A DNA stretch of 64,000 nucleotides from Burkholderia humptydooensis (lineage in GTDB: Bacteria; Pseudomonadota; Gammaproteobacteria; Burkholderiales; Burkholderiaceae): assembly GCF_001513745.1 (NCBI RefSeq), contig NZ_CP013382.1, positions 992,001 through 1,056,000 of the forward strand, given 5' to 3'. The translations under genes were made by a program, and so were the position numbers. The notes beneath the pieces were generated by a model. That model was not told the origin of the DNA and ran no database searches. It saw nothing but the letters and a program-made list of their open reading frames with translations. This document shows positions 7,939-16,532 of this stretch, piece by piece; the first letter of the stretch is position 1, and every line of letters begins with the position of its first letter.

Positions 7939-8940
7939 TTACGCGCCGTTCCGCGCGGCCGTCGACCCCCGCACGATCAACTCCCCCGGCAGCACCAGCG
8001 TGCGCGCGGACATCGCCGGATCGGCGAGCCGCTGCGTAAGCAGTTGCATCGCGTTCTTGCCGATCTCGTAGACGGGCTGCGCGATCACCGTCACGCCAGG
8101 CGTGACGAGCTCCGTCCATGCGTCGTTGTCGAAGCCCGCGAGCGCGACGTCGTCCGGCACGCGCGCACCGCGCTCGCGCAGCGCACGATACGCGCCGAGC
8201 AGCAGCAGGCCGTTGCTCGCGACGATCGCGTCGGGCCGCGCGGCCGCGTCGCCCGACAGCCACGCATGCACGCGCGCGTGCGCCGCCTGCGGATGCGGAT
8301 CGACGAATTCCGCGTCGACGGGCAGCGCGTGGCGGCGCAGCGCGTCGACGAACGCCGCGTGCCGTTCGCGGCCCGTCGTGCTCGCGTTGCCGAACAGCCC
8401 CGCGACGCGCCGGTAGCCGCGCCCGACCAGATGCTCGGCAAGCCGCGCCGCCGCGTCGCGGTTGTCGAGCGTGACCGCGTCGGCCGCGCCCGCCGGCCCC
8501 GCGCGGTCGATCATCACGACCGGGAACGCGTGCGCGCGCGCGTCGAATTGCCGCGCGGCGTCGTACGTCGGCGAATAGATGACGCCAGTCACGCGCTCGC
8601 TTTCCATCAGCCGCAGGTACATCGCTTCCTTTTCCGGGTTCTCGTCGGTGTTGCAGAGGATCACGCGCATGCCTTGCGCGTATGCGGCGTCCTCGACCGC
8701 GCGACTTACCTCGGTGAAGAACGGGTTGCGCACGTCGGACACGATGAGGCCGATCGTCGCGGTTTCGCCCGAGCGCAGCCGGCGCGCGGCCGCGTTCGGC
8801 CGGTAGTCGAGCCGCTCGATCACTTCGAGCACGCGGCGGCGCACGGTGTCGCGCACCGGGCCGTTGTTCGACAGCACGCGCGAAACCGTCGTGACCGACA
8901 CACCCGCCGCTTCCGCGACATCCTTGATTCGTAGCGCCAT
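7939..8940 (-). CDS. fruR: LacI-family regulator of the fructose PTS (FruR-like)
   Basis: 333 residues from the ATG at 8940; the frame runs further upstream but the LacI start pattern MALRIKDVAEAAGVSVTTVS fixes the start. The N-terminal helix-turn-helix and hinge (RPNAAARRLRSGETATIGLI) are followed by a periplasmic-binding-protein-like sugar domain to the end. It is divergent from fruB-fruK-fruA, with a 12-bp palindrome directly before its start, so control of this PTS operon and of itself is likely. In other bacteria the effector of such regulators is fructose-1-phosphate or fructose-1,6-bisphosphate; the effector here is not visible. Confidence 0.88.
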   Translation of the reverse strand: MALRIKDVAEAAGVSVTTVSRVLSNNGPVRDTVRRRVLEVIERLDYRPNAAARRLRSGETATIGLIVSDVRNPFFTEVSRAVEDAAYAQGMRVILCNTDENPEKEAMYLRLMESERVTGVIYSPTYDAARQFDARAHAFPVVMIDRAGPAGAADAVTLDNRDAAARLAEHLVGRGYRRVAGLFGNASTTGRERHAAFVDALRRHALPVDAEFVDPHPQAAHARVHAWLSGDAAARPDAIVASNGLLLLGAYRALRERGARVPDDVALAGFDNDAWTELVTPGVTVIAQPVYEIGKNAMQLLTQRLADPAMSARTLVLPGELIVRGSTAARNGA

Positions 8941-8947
8941 GACGACT

Positions 8948-8959
8948 GAAATCGATTTC
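8948..8959. promoter_or_regulatory. Palindrome before the LacI-type regulator gene, likely its operator
   Basis: GAAATCGATTTC is a perfect 12-bp palindrome with the central CG typical of LacI-family operators. It sits 8 bp upstream of the regulator start codon, so bound protein would block its own expression. Confidence 0.6.
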
Positions 8960-9004
8960 TTTCCGGGATCGGTATTTACCCTGAATCTGGGCGACGGAAG
9001 CAAC

Positions 9005-9024
9005 CCCCGGCGCAAGCGCCGGGG
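9005..9024. terminator. Strong GC hairpin between the regulator gene and fruB
   Basis: CCCCGGCGC and GCGCCGGGG are perfect 9-bp arms around AA. No run of T follows on either strand, so it may act as a transcript or boundary structure rather than a classical terminator. It lies in the 226-bp divergent region. Confidence 0.4.
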
Positions 9025-9116
9025 CCGCCCGCAGACAGGCCGTTTGCCTATTCTATCGGCGCTTGCCGCACATTTCACGCGGTTTCCCAAAATCGGGGAA
9101 CGCTTGACGGTCAAAG

Positions 9117-9130
9117 TGGTATCGATTCCA
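9117..9130. promoter_or_regulatory. Imperfect palindrome upstream of fruB, second candidate operator
   Basis: TGGTATCGATTCCA shares the ATCGAT core with the palindrome at 8948-8959. It lies 36 bp before the fruB ATG and just downstream of a TTGACG that could be a -35 box (9104-9109). A regulator bound here would block fruBKA transcription. Confidence 0.45.
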
Positions 9131-9166
9131 ATACGCACATTCCAACGACTCATCCCAGGAGACGCG

Positions 9167-11722
9167 ATGCCGCCGTTGCTCACCGCGGAACTCGTCCGGC
9201 TCGGCGCGAAGGCCGACTCGAAACACGATGCGATCGGCCAGGCCGGCGCGCTGCTCGTCGCGGCGGGCGTCATCGAGCCCGGCTATGTCGACAGCCTGCA
9301 CGGCCGCGAGCAGGTGTCGAACACGTACCTCGGCAGCGGCGTCGCGATCCCGCACGGGCTGCAGGAGGATCGCCACCTGATCCGCCGCACGGGCGTCGCG
9401 GTGCTGCAACTGCCGGACGGCGTCGAGTGGCAGGGCGGCGAGCGCGCGCGGCTCGTCGTCGCGATCGCCGCGCAGTCCGGCGAGCACATCGCGCTGCTGC
9501 AGCGCCTGACCCGGCTGATCGGCGATCCGGCGCAGCTCGAGCGGCTGCTCGCCGCGCGCGATCCGCAGGCAATTGTCGACGCGCTGAACGGCGCGCAGCC
9601 GGCGCGCGCGGCAAGCGGTGCAAGCGTAACGGGCGCGGCCGGTGGCGCGTCGGCCGCCGTCGCCGCAGCGACGCCCGCCGACTACGCGCACCAGCGCGAA
9701 CTGATCCTCGACTATCCGCACGGCCTGCACGCGCGGCCCGCGAGCGCGTGGGTCGCGACCGCGAAGCGCTATCAGGCGGCGCTGCGCGTGCGTTGCGGCG
9801 AGTTCGCCGCCGATCCGAAGAACCTCGTCAGCCTGTTGCAGCTCGGCGCGACCGCGCAGGCGCGGCTCGTCGTGTCCGCGCAGGGCGTCGACGCGGCCGA
9901 CGCGCTCGCCGCGCTCGCGCGCACGATCGAAGCGCTCGCCGCCGAGGAGCATGCGCGCGCGGCGGCCGCGCAGGCGCGCCGGCAGAGCGCGCAGCCGGCG
10001 CTGTGGACGCCCGAGGACCCGGCGACCGCGTTCGAGGGCATCGGCGCGGGGCCGGGCCTCGTGACGGGGCCGGTGCGCGTGCTGCGCGCGACGCGCGTCG
10101 ACGTCGAGGACCGGCCGGGCGACACGCTCGACGCGTCGCATCGGCTCGAGCGCGCGCTCGCCAATACGGCGGCCGAGCTCGACGCGCTCGCGCGCGAGAC
10201 GGCGTCGCGGCTCGGCGCGGCCGAGGGCGAGATCTTCGTCGCGCAGCGCGAGCTGCTGAACGACGCCGGGCTGCTCGACGAGGTCGTGCGGCTGATCGTC
10301 GACGGGCACGGGCTCGCGTGGGCGTGGCATCGCGCGACCGAAGCGCAGGCCGGGCGGCTCGCCGCGCTCTCCGATCCGCTCCTCGCCGCGCGCGCGACCG
10401 ATTTGCGCGACGTCGCGCGGCGCGTGCTGCGGCATCTCGGCGAGACGGGCGACGGCGCGGCGGCGGGCGGCGCGGGCGCGCCGTCGATCCTGATCGCCGA
10501 AGATCTGACGCCGTCCGACACCGCGCAGCTCGACCCGGCCGTGACGCTCGGCTTCTGCACGGTCGCGGGCGGCCCGACGTCGCACACGGCGATCCTCGCG
10601 CGCACGCTCGGCGTGCCGGCGGCGGTTGCGTGCGGCGCGACGCTGATGGGCGTCGCCGACGGCGCGTGCGCGGTGCTCGACGGCAACGCGGGGCGGCTTT
10701 ACGTCGGCGTGTCGGCGCGCGATGCCGAGCGCGCGCGGCAGGTCGAGCAGCGCCTGGCCGACGAGCGGCGGCGCGCGAGCGCGAACCGCGCGCTGCCCGC
10801 GGCGACGCTCGACGGCCACGTGATCGAGATCGGCGCGAACATCACGCGGCCCGCGCAGGTTGCCGACGCGCTCGCGCAGGGCGCGGACGGCGTCGGCCTG
10901 ATGCGCACCGAGTTCCTGTTTCTCGAGCGCCGCGACGCGCCCGACGAGGACGAGCAATACGCGTGCTACAAGCAGATGGTCGACGCGAGCGGCGGCCGGC
11001 GGCTCATCATCCGCACGCTCGACATCGGCGGCGACAAGCAGGTGCCGTATCTGAACCTGCCGCACGAAGCGAATCCGTTCCTCGGCGTGCGCGGGCTGCG
11101 CTTGTGCCTGCGGCGGCCGGATCTCTTCGTGCCGCAACTGCGCGCGCTGTATCGCGCGGCGAAGGCGGGGCCGCTCTGGATCATGTTCCCGATGGTGTCG
11201 ACGCTCGACGAGGCGCGCGACGCGCTCGCGCTCGCCGAGACCGTGCGCGCCGAGCTCGACGCGCCGAAGGTGCCGCTCGGCATCATGGTCGAGACGCCGT
11301 CGGCCGCCGCGCTCGCCGATCATTTCGCGCAGGTCGTCGACTTCTTCTCGATCGGCACGAACGACTTGACGCAATATGTGCTCGCGATCGACCGCGAGCA
11401 TCCGGAGCTCGCGCGGCTCGCCGAAAGCCTGCATCCGGCCGTGCTGCGGATGATCAGGCAGACGGTCGACGGCGCGCGCCGTCATCGCAAGTGGGTCGGC
11501 GTGTGCGGCGGGCTCGCGGGCGATCCGCTCGGCGCGTCGATTCTCGCGGGCCTCGGCGTCGACGAATTGTCGATGAGCGCGCGCGACGTCGCCGCGGTGA
11601 AGACGCGGCTGCGCGGCGCGCGGCTCGACGCGCTCGCGGCGCTCGCCGCGCGCGCGCTCGACTGCGCGGACGTCGACGCGGTGCGCGCGCTCGATTCGGC
11701 CGAGATCCGGGCGGCCGCATGA
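9167..11722 (+). CDS. fruB: Fructose PTS multiphosphoryl transfer protein (EIIA-HPr-EI)
   Basis: 851 residues from the ATG at 9167, preceded by AGGAGA. Three domains in order: EIIA-Fru (residues 1-145, phospho-His in VAIPHGLQED, H63), HPr (about 175-265, LHARPAS with H188) and Enzyme I (about 285-851, phospho-His in GGPTSHTAILART, H473; the C-terminal PEP-binding TIM barrel holds DGVGLMRTEFLF and SIGTNDLTQY). It carries the phosphate from PEP through EI and HPr to EIIA and then to the membrane protein FruA. It is therefore a self-contained phosphate chain for fructose. FruB-type fusions of this order are common in beta- and gammaproteobacteria. The stop overlaps the fruK start (ATGA), a sign of coupled translation. 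Confidence 0.95.
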   Translation: MPPLLTAELVRLGAKADSKHDAIGQAGALLVAAGVIEPGYVDSLHGREQVSNTYLGSGVAIPHGLQEDRHLIRRTGVAVLQLPDGVEWQGGERARLVVAIAAQSGEHIALLQRLTRLIGDPAQLERLLAARDPQAIVDALNGAQPARAASGASVTGAAGGASAAVAAATPADYAHQRELILDYPHGLHARPASAWVATAKRYQAALRVRCGEFAADPKNLVSLLQLGATAQARLVVSAQGVDAADALAALARTIEALAAEEHARAAAAQARRQSAQPALWTPEDPATAFEGIGAGPGLVTGPVRVLRATRVDVEDRPGDTLDASHRLERALANTAAELDALARETASRLGAAEGEIFVAQRELLNDAGLLDEVVRLIVDGHGLAWAWHRATEAQAGRLAALSDPLLAARATDLRDVARRVLRHLGETGDGAAAGGAGAPSILIAEDLTPSDTAQLDPAVTLGFCTVAGGPTSHTAILARTLGVPAAVACGATLMGVADGACAVLDGNAGRLYVGVSARDAERARQVEQRLADERRRASANRALPAATLDGHVIEIGANITRPAQVADALAQGADGVGLMRTEFLFLERRDAPDEDEQYACYKQMVDASGGRRLIIRTLDIGGDKQVPYLNLPHEANPFLGVRGLRLCLRRPDLFVPQLRALYRAAKAGPLWIMFPMVSTLDEARDALALAETVRAELDAPKVPLGIMVETPSAAALADHFAQVVDFFSIGTNDLTQYVLAIDREHPELARLAESLHPAVLRMIRQTVDGARRHRKWVGVCGGLAGDPLGASILAGLGVDELSMSARDVAAVKTRLRGARLDALAALAARALDCADVDAVRALDSAEIRAAA

Positions 11723-12756
11723 CGACCGTCGTGACCGTGACGCCGAATCCGGCGCTCGACCAGACCGTGCGCGTGCGCAACCTCGCGCTCGGCGACGTGA
11801 ACCGCGCGGAATCGCTCGAATTCAACGCGGGCGGCAAGGGCGTGAACGTCGCCGGGTGCCTCGCCGACTACGGGATCGCGACGATCGCGACCGGGCTGCT
11901 CGGCGCGGACGACGGCGCGGCGTTCGACGCGATGTTCGCCGACAAGCAGATCGCGGACCGCTTCGTGCGGATCGCGGGGCGCACGCGGATCAACGTGAAG
12001 CTCGTCGACGATGCGCGCGGCGAGACGACCGACATCAATCTCGCGACGTCGCGGCCGACGGCGGCCGATGTCGCCGCGCTCGAGCGCCGGATCGTGGAAC
12101 TCGCGGCGCCCGGCTGCTGGGTCGTGCTCGCGGGCAGCCTGCCGCCGGGCGTCGATGCGTCGTTCTACCGGCGCGCGACGCGCGCGCTGCACGACGCGGG
12201 CGCGCGCGTCGCGCTCGACACGAGCGGCGCGCCGCTCGCCGACGCGCTCGCGGCGGGCGACCCGCGCGAGCTGCCGGACCTCGTGAAGCCGAATCTCGCG
12301 GAGCTCGAGGCGGCGCTCGGCCGCGCGCTCGCCAGCGACGACGCGATCGTGCGCGCCGCGTGCGAGCTGGCCGCGCGGGGGATCGCGCACGTCGTCGTGT
12401 CGCTCGGCGCGCAGGGCGCGCTCGGCGTGGCGGCGGAATTCGGCGCGGATGTCGATGCGAACGTCGCCGCGCCGCGGCCGACCGCCTACCGGATCTTCCG
12501 CGCGACGCCGCCGCGCGTGCCTGTCGCGAGCACGGTCGGCGCGGGCGATGCGTTCGTCGCCGGGCTCGTCGCGAGCCTGACGGAAGCGCGCGCCTGGGGC
12601 GACGCGGGCCGCCGCGCGACCGCGTTCGCGGCCGCGAAGCTCGCGCGCGTCGGCCCGCACCTGCCCGGGCGCGCGGCGCTCGACGCGCTCGCCGCGCAGG
12701 TCGAAGTCGACACCTTCACGCTGGCCGCCGAAGCGGGCGGCGCCGTTCATTCATAA
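11719..12756 (+). CDS. fruK: 1-phosphofructokinase
   Basis: 345 residues, a PfkB/ribokinase-family sugar kinase. Seen: the N-terminal TVTPNPALDQTV, the substrate loop NAGGKGVNVA at about residues 36-45, and the catalytic motif STVGAGDAFVAG near residue 272, with the Asp of GAGD as base. It phosphorylates fructose-1-phosphate, the PTS product, to fructose-1,6-bisphosphate. The start overlaps the fruB stop by four bases. At about 345 residues it is longer than the usual 310-320: there is an extra Ala/Asp-rich segment (AAEFGADVDANVAAPRPTAY) before the C-terminal motif. Confidence 0.93.
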   Translation: MTTVVTVTPNPALDQTVRVRNLALGDVNRAESLEFNAGGKGVNVAGCLADYGIATIATGLLGADDGAAFDAMFADKQIADRFVRIAGRTRINVKLVDDARGETTDINLATSRPTAADVAALERRIVELAAPGCWVVLAGSLPPGVDASFYRRATRALHDAGARVALDTSGAPLADALAAGDPRELPDLVKPNLAELEAALGRALASDDAIVRAACELAARGIAHVVVSLGAQGALGVAAEFGADVDANVAAPRPTAYRIFRATPPRVPVASTVGAGDAFVAGLVASLTEARAWGDAGRRATAFAAAKLARVGPHLPGRAALDALAAQVEVDTFTLAAEAGGAVHS

Positions 12757-12778
12757 ACCGGGCAGGCCGGAGACAGTC

Positions 12779-14548
12779 ATGGAAAAATTGATCGGACTCG
12801 TGGCGGCGCCGGCGCGGACCGCCGCGCCGACCTTCGCCGCGCACACGCTCGGCCGCGCCGCGCAAGCGCGCGGCGTTGCGCTCGCGCTCGAGACGCGCAG
12901 CGCGCTCGGCGTGCAGACGCCGTTGTCCGCGGAGCAGATCGGCGAGGCGAGCGCCGTGCTGATCGCGGCGGACGATCCGGCGTCGATCGACGAAGCGCCG
13001 TTCGCCGGCAAGACGATTCACCGCGTGTCGGTCGACGATGCGATTCGCGACGCGCACGCCGTGCTCGCGCGCGCGTCGGGGCAGGCCGCCGTCGCTTCGG
13101 CCGCGCAGGCTGCCGCTGCCGCGTCGAGCGGCTCGCGCCCGCTGAAGATCGTCGCGATCACGTCGTGCCCGACCGGCATCGCGCACACGTTCATGGCGGC
13201 CGAAGGGCTCGCGCAGGGCGCGCAGGCGCTCGGCCATGCGATTCACGTCGAGACGCAGGGCTCGGTCGGCGCGCAGAACCGGCTGACCGACGCGCAGATC
13301 GCCGAAGCGGACCTCGTCGTGATCGCCGCCGACACGCAAGTCGACAAAAGCCGCTTCGGCGGCAAGCGGCTCTACGAGACAGGCACGAAGAGCGCGATCG
13401 GCAGGGGCGCGGCGCTGATCGAAAGGGCGATCGCCGACGCGCGCGTCGAAGGCGGCGCGGCGGCAGGCGCGGCGGCGCTTGCCGATCAGGTCGCCGCCGC
13501 GAAGCAGGCGCGCGCCGCGAAGGCGGGCGGCCCGTACCGGCACCTGATGACGGGCGTGTCGTACATGCTGCCGTTCGTCGTCGCGGGCGGCCTGCTGATC
13601 GCGCTGTCGTTCGCGCTCGGCGGCATCTACGCGTTCGACGACGCGCACAAGGGCACGCTCGCGTGGTCGCTGTTCCAGATCGGCGCGAAATCGGCGTTCG
13701 CGCTGATCGTGCCGGTGCTGTCCGGCTACATCGCGTACTCGATCGCGGACCGGCCGGGCGTCACGCCCGGCATGGTCGGCGGGATGCTCGCCGCGAGCCT
13801 GAACGCGGGCTTTCTCGGCGGCATCGTGTCGGGCTTCCTCGCGGGCTACGCGGCGCTCCTCATCAACCGCCATCTGAAGCTGCACCGCAATCTCGAAGGG
13901 CTGAAGCCGGTGCTGATCATTCCGCTCGTGTCGACGCTCGTCGTCGGCCTGTTGATGCTCTACGTCGTCGGCTCGCCCGTCGCGGCCGCGCTGCACGCGC
14001 TCGAAGGCTGGCTGCGCTCGATGCAGGCGGGCAGCGCGGTCGTGCTCGGGCTGATCCTCGGCGGGATGATGGCGGTCGACATGGGCGGCCCGGTGAACAA
14101 GGCGGCTTACGCGTTCAGCGCGGGGCTGATCGCGAGCCACGTCTATACGCCGATGGCGGCGACGATGGCGGCCGGGATGACGCCGCCCCTCGGCATCGCG
14201 CTCGCGACGTGGCTATTCCGGCAGCGCTTCGGGACCGAGGAGCGCGAGGCGGGCAAGGCGGCGGCCGTGCTCGGGATCGCGTTCATCACCGAAGGCGCGA
14301 TTCCGTTCGCCGCGCGCGATCCGATGCGCGTGATTCCAGCGTGCATCGCCGGCTCGGCGGTGACGGGCGCGATCTCGATGGCGGCGGGCGCCGAGCTGAA
14401 AGTGCCGCACGGCGGGATCTTCGTGCTGCCGATTCCGAACGCGGTCACGCATCTGGGCGTGTATGCGCTCGCGATCGTCGCCGGCACGCTCGTGACCGCG
14501 CTCGCGGTCGGCATGCTGAAGCGGGCGGCGCAGCCGGCGGCGGCCTGA
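12779..14548 (+). CDS. fruA: Fructose PTS permease EIIBC
   Basis: 589 residues in the inner membrane. The N-terminal 100 residues look like a degenerate EIIB copy without the cysteine. The second EIIB carries SCPTGIAHTFMAAE, with the phosphorylated cysteine at C130. From about residue 245 the EIIC domain shows many membrane segments, starting GGPYRHLMTGVSYMLPFVVA. It takes up fructose while phosphorylating it at C1. It follows fruK by 22 bp, completing the fruBKA operon. The inactive first EIIB-like domain is also known from Escherichia coli FruA. Confidence 0.94.
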   Translation: MEKLIGLVAAPARTAAPTFAAHTLGRAAQARGVALALETRSALGVQTPLSAEQIGEASAVLIAADDPASIDEAPFAGKTIHRVSVDDAIRDAHAVLARASGQAAVASAAQAAAAASSGSRPLKIVAITSCPTGIAHTFMAAEGLAQGAQALGHAIHVETQGSVGAQNRLTDAQIAEADLVVIAADTQVDKSRFGGKRLYETGTKSAIGRGAALIERAIADARVEGGAAAGAAALADQVAAAKQARAAKAGGPYRHLMTGVSYMLPFVVAGGLLIALSFALGGIYAFDDAHKGTLAWSLFQIGAKSAFALIVPVLSGYIAYSIADRPGVTPGMVGGMLAASLNAGFLGGIVSGFLAGYAALLINRHLKLHRNLEGLKPVLIIPLVSTLVVGLLMLYVVGSPVAAALHALEGWLRSMQAGSAVVLGLILGGMMAVDMGGPVNKAAYAFSAGLIASHVYTPMAATMAAGMTPPLGIALATWLFRQRFGTEEREAGKAAAVLGIAFITEGAIPFAARDPMRVIPACIAGSAVTGAISMAAGAELKVPHGGIFVLPIPNAVTHLGVYALAIVAGTLVTALAVGMLKRAAQPAAA

Positions 14549-14563
14549 AGCCGGGGCGGCGCG

Positions 14564-14581
14564 CGGCCGCGGATGCGGCCG
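14564..14581 (+). terminator. Hairpin after fruA
   Basis: CGGCCGC-ggat-GCGGCCG, 16 bp after the fruA stop. Seven perfect GC pairs, but no T run follows, so termination activity is uncertain. Confidence 0.35.
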
Positions 14582-14951
14582 TCGCCCGCTGCACACTTGT
14601 GCGCTTGCGCGCGTCGCCATCGGCGACGTGCGATGTTCCGCACCGACGCCATGCGCGCCGCGCCGCGATGCTTCGGAGTCCGGCATCGGGGCGCGGCATT
14701 CCGGCAAATGGAACGGCCCGTTGATTGTCCGCACGTCCGCTTCCGTCGTGGACGCACGGACGATACATTGCGTGAACGATCCGCGCGATCCACCGACCGC
14801 CGCCCCCGTTCGCGCTCCCCGAAGCGGCGCATCCCGCCGACGTCTCTTACAATCGGATGCGCCGCCGCGATGCCGGGCGGGTCGATCCGGGATCGTCGCG
14901 CGGGCTTCGTCGCCGACCGGCGCTCCGTTCATCGTTTCGGGAATCCTTTTC
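14582..14951. other. Gap between fruA and the acetyltransferase gene, no gene seen
   Basis: 370 bp of ordinary GC-rich DNA. Open frames here show no domain and no ribosome site. It presumably holds the promoter of the following gene. Confidence 0.4.
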
Positions 14952-15686
14952 GTGAGTGACAACGCCTATACCAACGAATTCGGCCAGCCGACCGGCACGC
15001 CGGTGCCCGGCTGGCAGCCGCGTTCCGCGCCGCCGCGCACGCCGGCGCAGGGCCGGTTCTGCCGCATCGAGCCCGTCGATCCGGGCCGGCACGCGAACGA
15101 TCTGTATGCGGCGTACGCAACGGCCGCCGACGGCCGCGACTGGACGTACATGGGCGGCGGCCCGTTCGCCGACGCCGCGAGCTATCGCGCGTACCTGGAG
15201 AAGGCGGCCGCAAGCGACGATCCGCTGCATCACGCGATCGTCGATCTGGCGACGGGCAAGGCGGTCGGCACTTTCGCGCTGATGCGCGCCGATCGCGCGA
15301 ACGGCGTGATCGAAGTCGGGTTCGTCGCGTATTCGCCGCTGCTGCAGAAGACCTGCGCGGGCACTGAGGCGCTGTTCCTGCTGATGCGGCGCGTGTTCGA
15401 CGAGCTCGGCTATCGCCGCCTCGAATGGAAATGCGACAGCCTCAATGCGCCGTCGCGCGTGGCGGCGCTTCGCTATGGCTTCACGTATGAGGGGCTATTC
15501 CGGCAGGCCGTCGTCTACAAGGGGCGCTCGCGCGACACCGCATGGTATTCGATCGTCGACGGCGAATGGCCCGTGCTGCGCCCGGCGTTCGAGCAGTGGC
15601 TCGCCGCCGGGAATTTCGACGAGCAGGGGCGTCAGCGGCAGTCGCTGTCCACGCTGATCGCGGCGGCGCGCGGCGGCGGCGCGTGA
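14952..15686 (+). CDS. GNAT-family N-acetyltransferase (RimJ/RimL type)
   Basis: 244 residues from a GTG at 14952 (VSDNAYTNEFGQPTG); the longer upstream frame has no protein character. The fold is of the Acetyltransf_3 type: an acidic N-terminal beta region, a central strand GVIEVGFVAYSPLLQKTCAG leading into the acetyl-CoA loop, then TEALFLLMRRVFDELGYRRL, and finally EWKCDSLNAPSRVAALRYGF with the Asn/Ser typical of RimJ/RimL. It probably acetylates an amino group on a protein terminus or small molecule; the substrate is unknown. It stands alone, followed 53 bp later by a glutathione transferase gene. Confidence 0.85.
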   Translation: MSDNAYTNEFGQPTGTPVPGWQPRSAPPRTPAQGRFCRIEPVDPGRHANDLYAAYATAADGRDWTYMGGGPFADAASYRAYLEKAAASDDPLHHAIVDLATGKAVGTFALMRADRANGVIEVGFVAYSPLLQKTCAGTEALFLLMRRVFDELGYRRLEWKCDSLNAPSRVAALRYGFTYEGLFRQAVVYKGRSRDTAWYSIVDGEWPVLRPAFEQWLAAGNFDEQGRQRQSLSTLIAAARGGGA

Positions 15687-15739
15687 CGCACGGGCGGCGA
15701 GCGCGAGCGTCGATTCCGCCGTCGAATTCGGGAGACTGC

Positions 15740-16393
15740 ATGGGCGAACTGACGATATGGGGGCGGCGCGATTCGTTCAACGTGCAGAAGGTGCTGTGGC
15801 TGCTCGACGAACGCGCGCTGCGCTACGACTGGCGGCCCGCCGGCGGCGGGTATGGCGGCCTCGACGATCCCGAATTCCTGCGGATGAATCCGCACGGCCG
15901 CATTCCGGTGCTGCGCGACGGCGCGCACGCGATCTGGGAATCGCACGCGATCGTTCGCTATCTCGCCGCCGCCTACGGCGACGACGCGCTCTGGCCGCCG
16001 GACCCGCTCGCGCGCTCGCAGGCCGACCGCTGGATCGACTGGATGCTCGCGACGCTGCAGCCGGATTTCCTGACGGGCGTGTTCTGGGGCTACTACCGCA
16101 CGCCGGAGCCGCGGCGGCGGTGGGATGCGATCCGCCGCGACGTCGCGCGCTGCGCGCGGCATTTCGGCGTGCTCGACCGGCAGCTCGCGGATCGCCCGTT
16201 CCTCGGCGGCGAGCGCCTCGGGCTCGCGGACGTGTGCATCGGCGTATCGCTGTACCGCTACTACGGGCTCGACATCGAGCGCCCGTCGCTGCCGAACGTC
16301 GAGCGCTGGTATGCGCGGCTGCAGGCGCGGCCCGCGTATCGGCGCAACGTGATGCTGCCTTTCGGCCATCTGAAGGGGCGTCTGGACTTCTGA
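15740..16393 (+). CDS. Glutathione S-transferase
   Basis: 217 residues. The thioredoxin-like N-terminal domain shows the active-site serine region GRRDSFNVQKVLWLLDE, the cis-Pro loop NPHGRIPVLRDG and the glutathione gamma-Glu contact WESHAIVRYLA. The all-helical C-terminal domain follows (LGLADVCIGVSLYRYY holds the N-capping box and hydrophobic staple). It conjugates or reduces substrates with glutathione in the cytoplasm; the specific substrate is unknown. The start ATG at 15740 follows GGGAGACTGC. Confidence 0.9.
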   Translation: MGELTIWGRRDSFNVQKVLWLLDERALRYDWRPAGGGYGGLDDPEFLRMNPHGRIPVLRDGAHAIWESHAIVRYLAAAYGDDALWPPDPLARSQADRWIDWMLATLQPDFLTGVFWGYYRTPEPRRRWDAIRRDVARCARHFGVLDRQLADRPFLGGERLGLADVCIGVSLYRYYGLDIERPSLPNVERWYARLQARPAYRRNVMLPFGHLKGRLDF

Positions 16394-16532
16394 TCCGCGT
16401 GGCGCCTCCGGACTTCCGGCATCGATTGGCCTCGATTTCGACGCCGAGGCGGGCGGCCGGTAAAATGCCCGAACCCCGGCGGCGGCCCGCGGCCGCCGTC
16501 AGACGACAACGACATTCGGAGACACTCCCGTC

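Noticed and set aside
9427..12756. 1109-codon open frame over fruB and fruK in a second plus-strand frame
   Set aside because: Only the last part (fruK) is real; the rest is Arg-rich shadow of fruB. It could be mistaken for a fusion.
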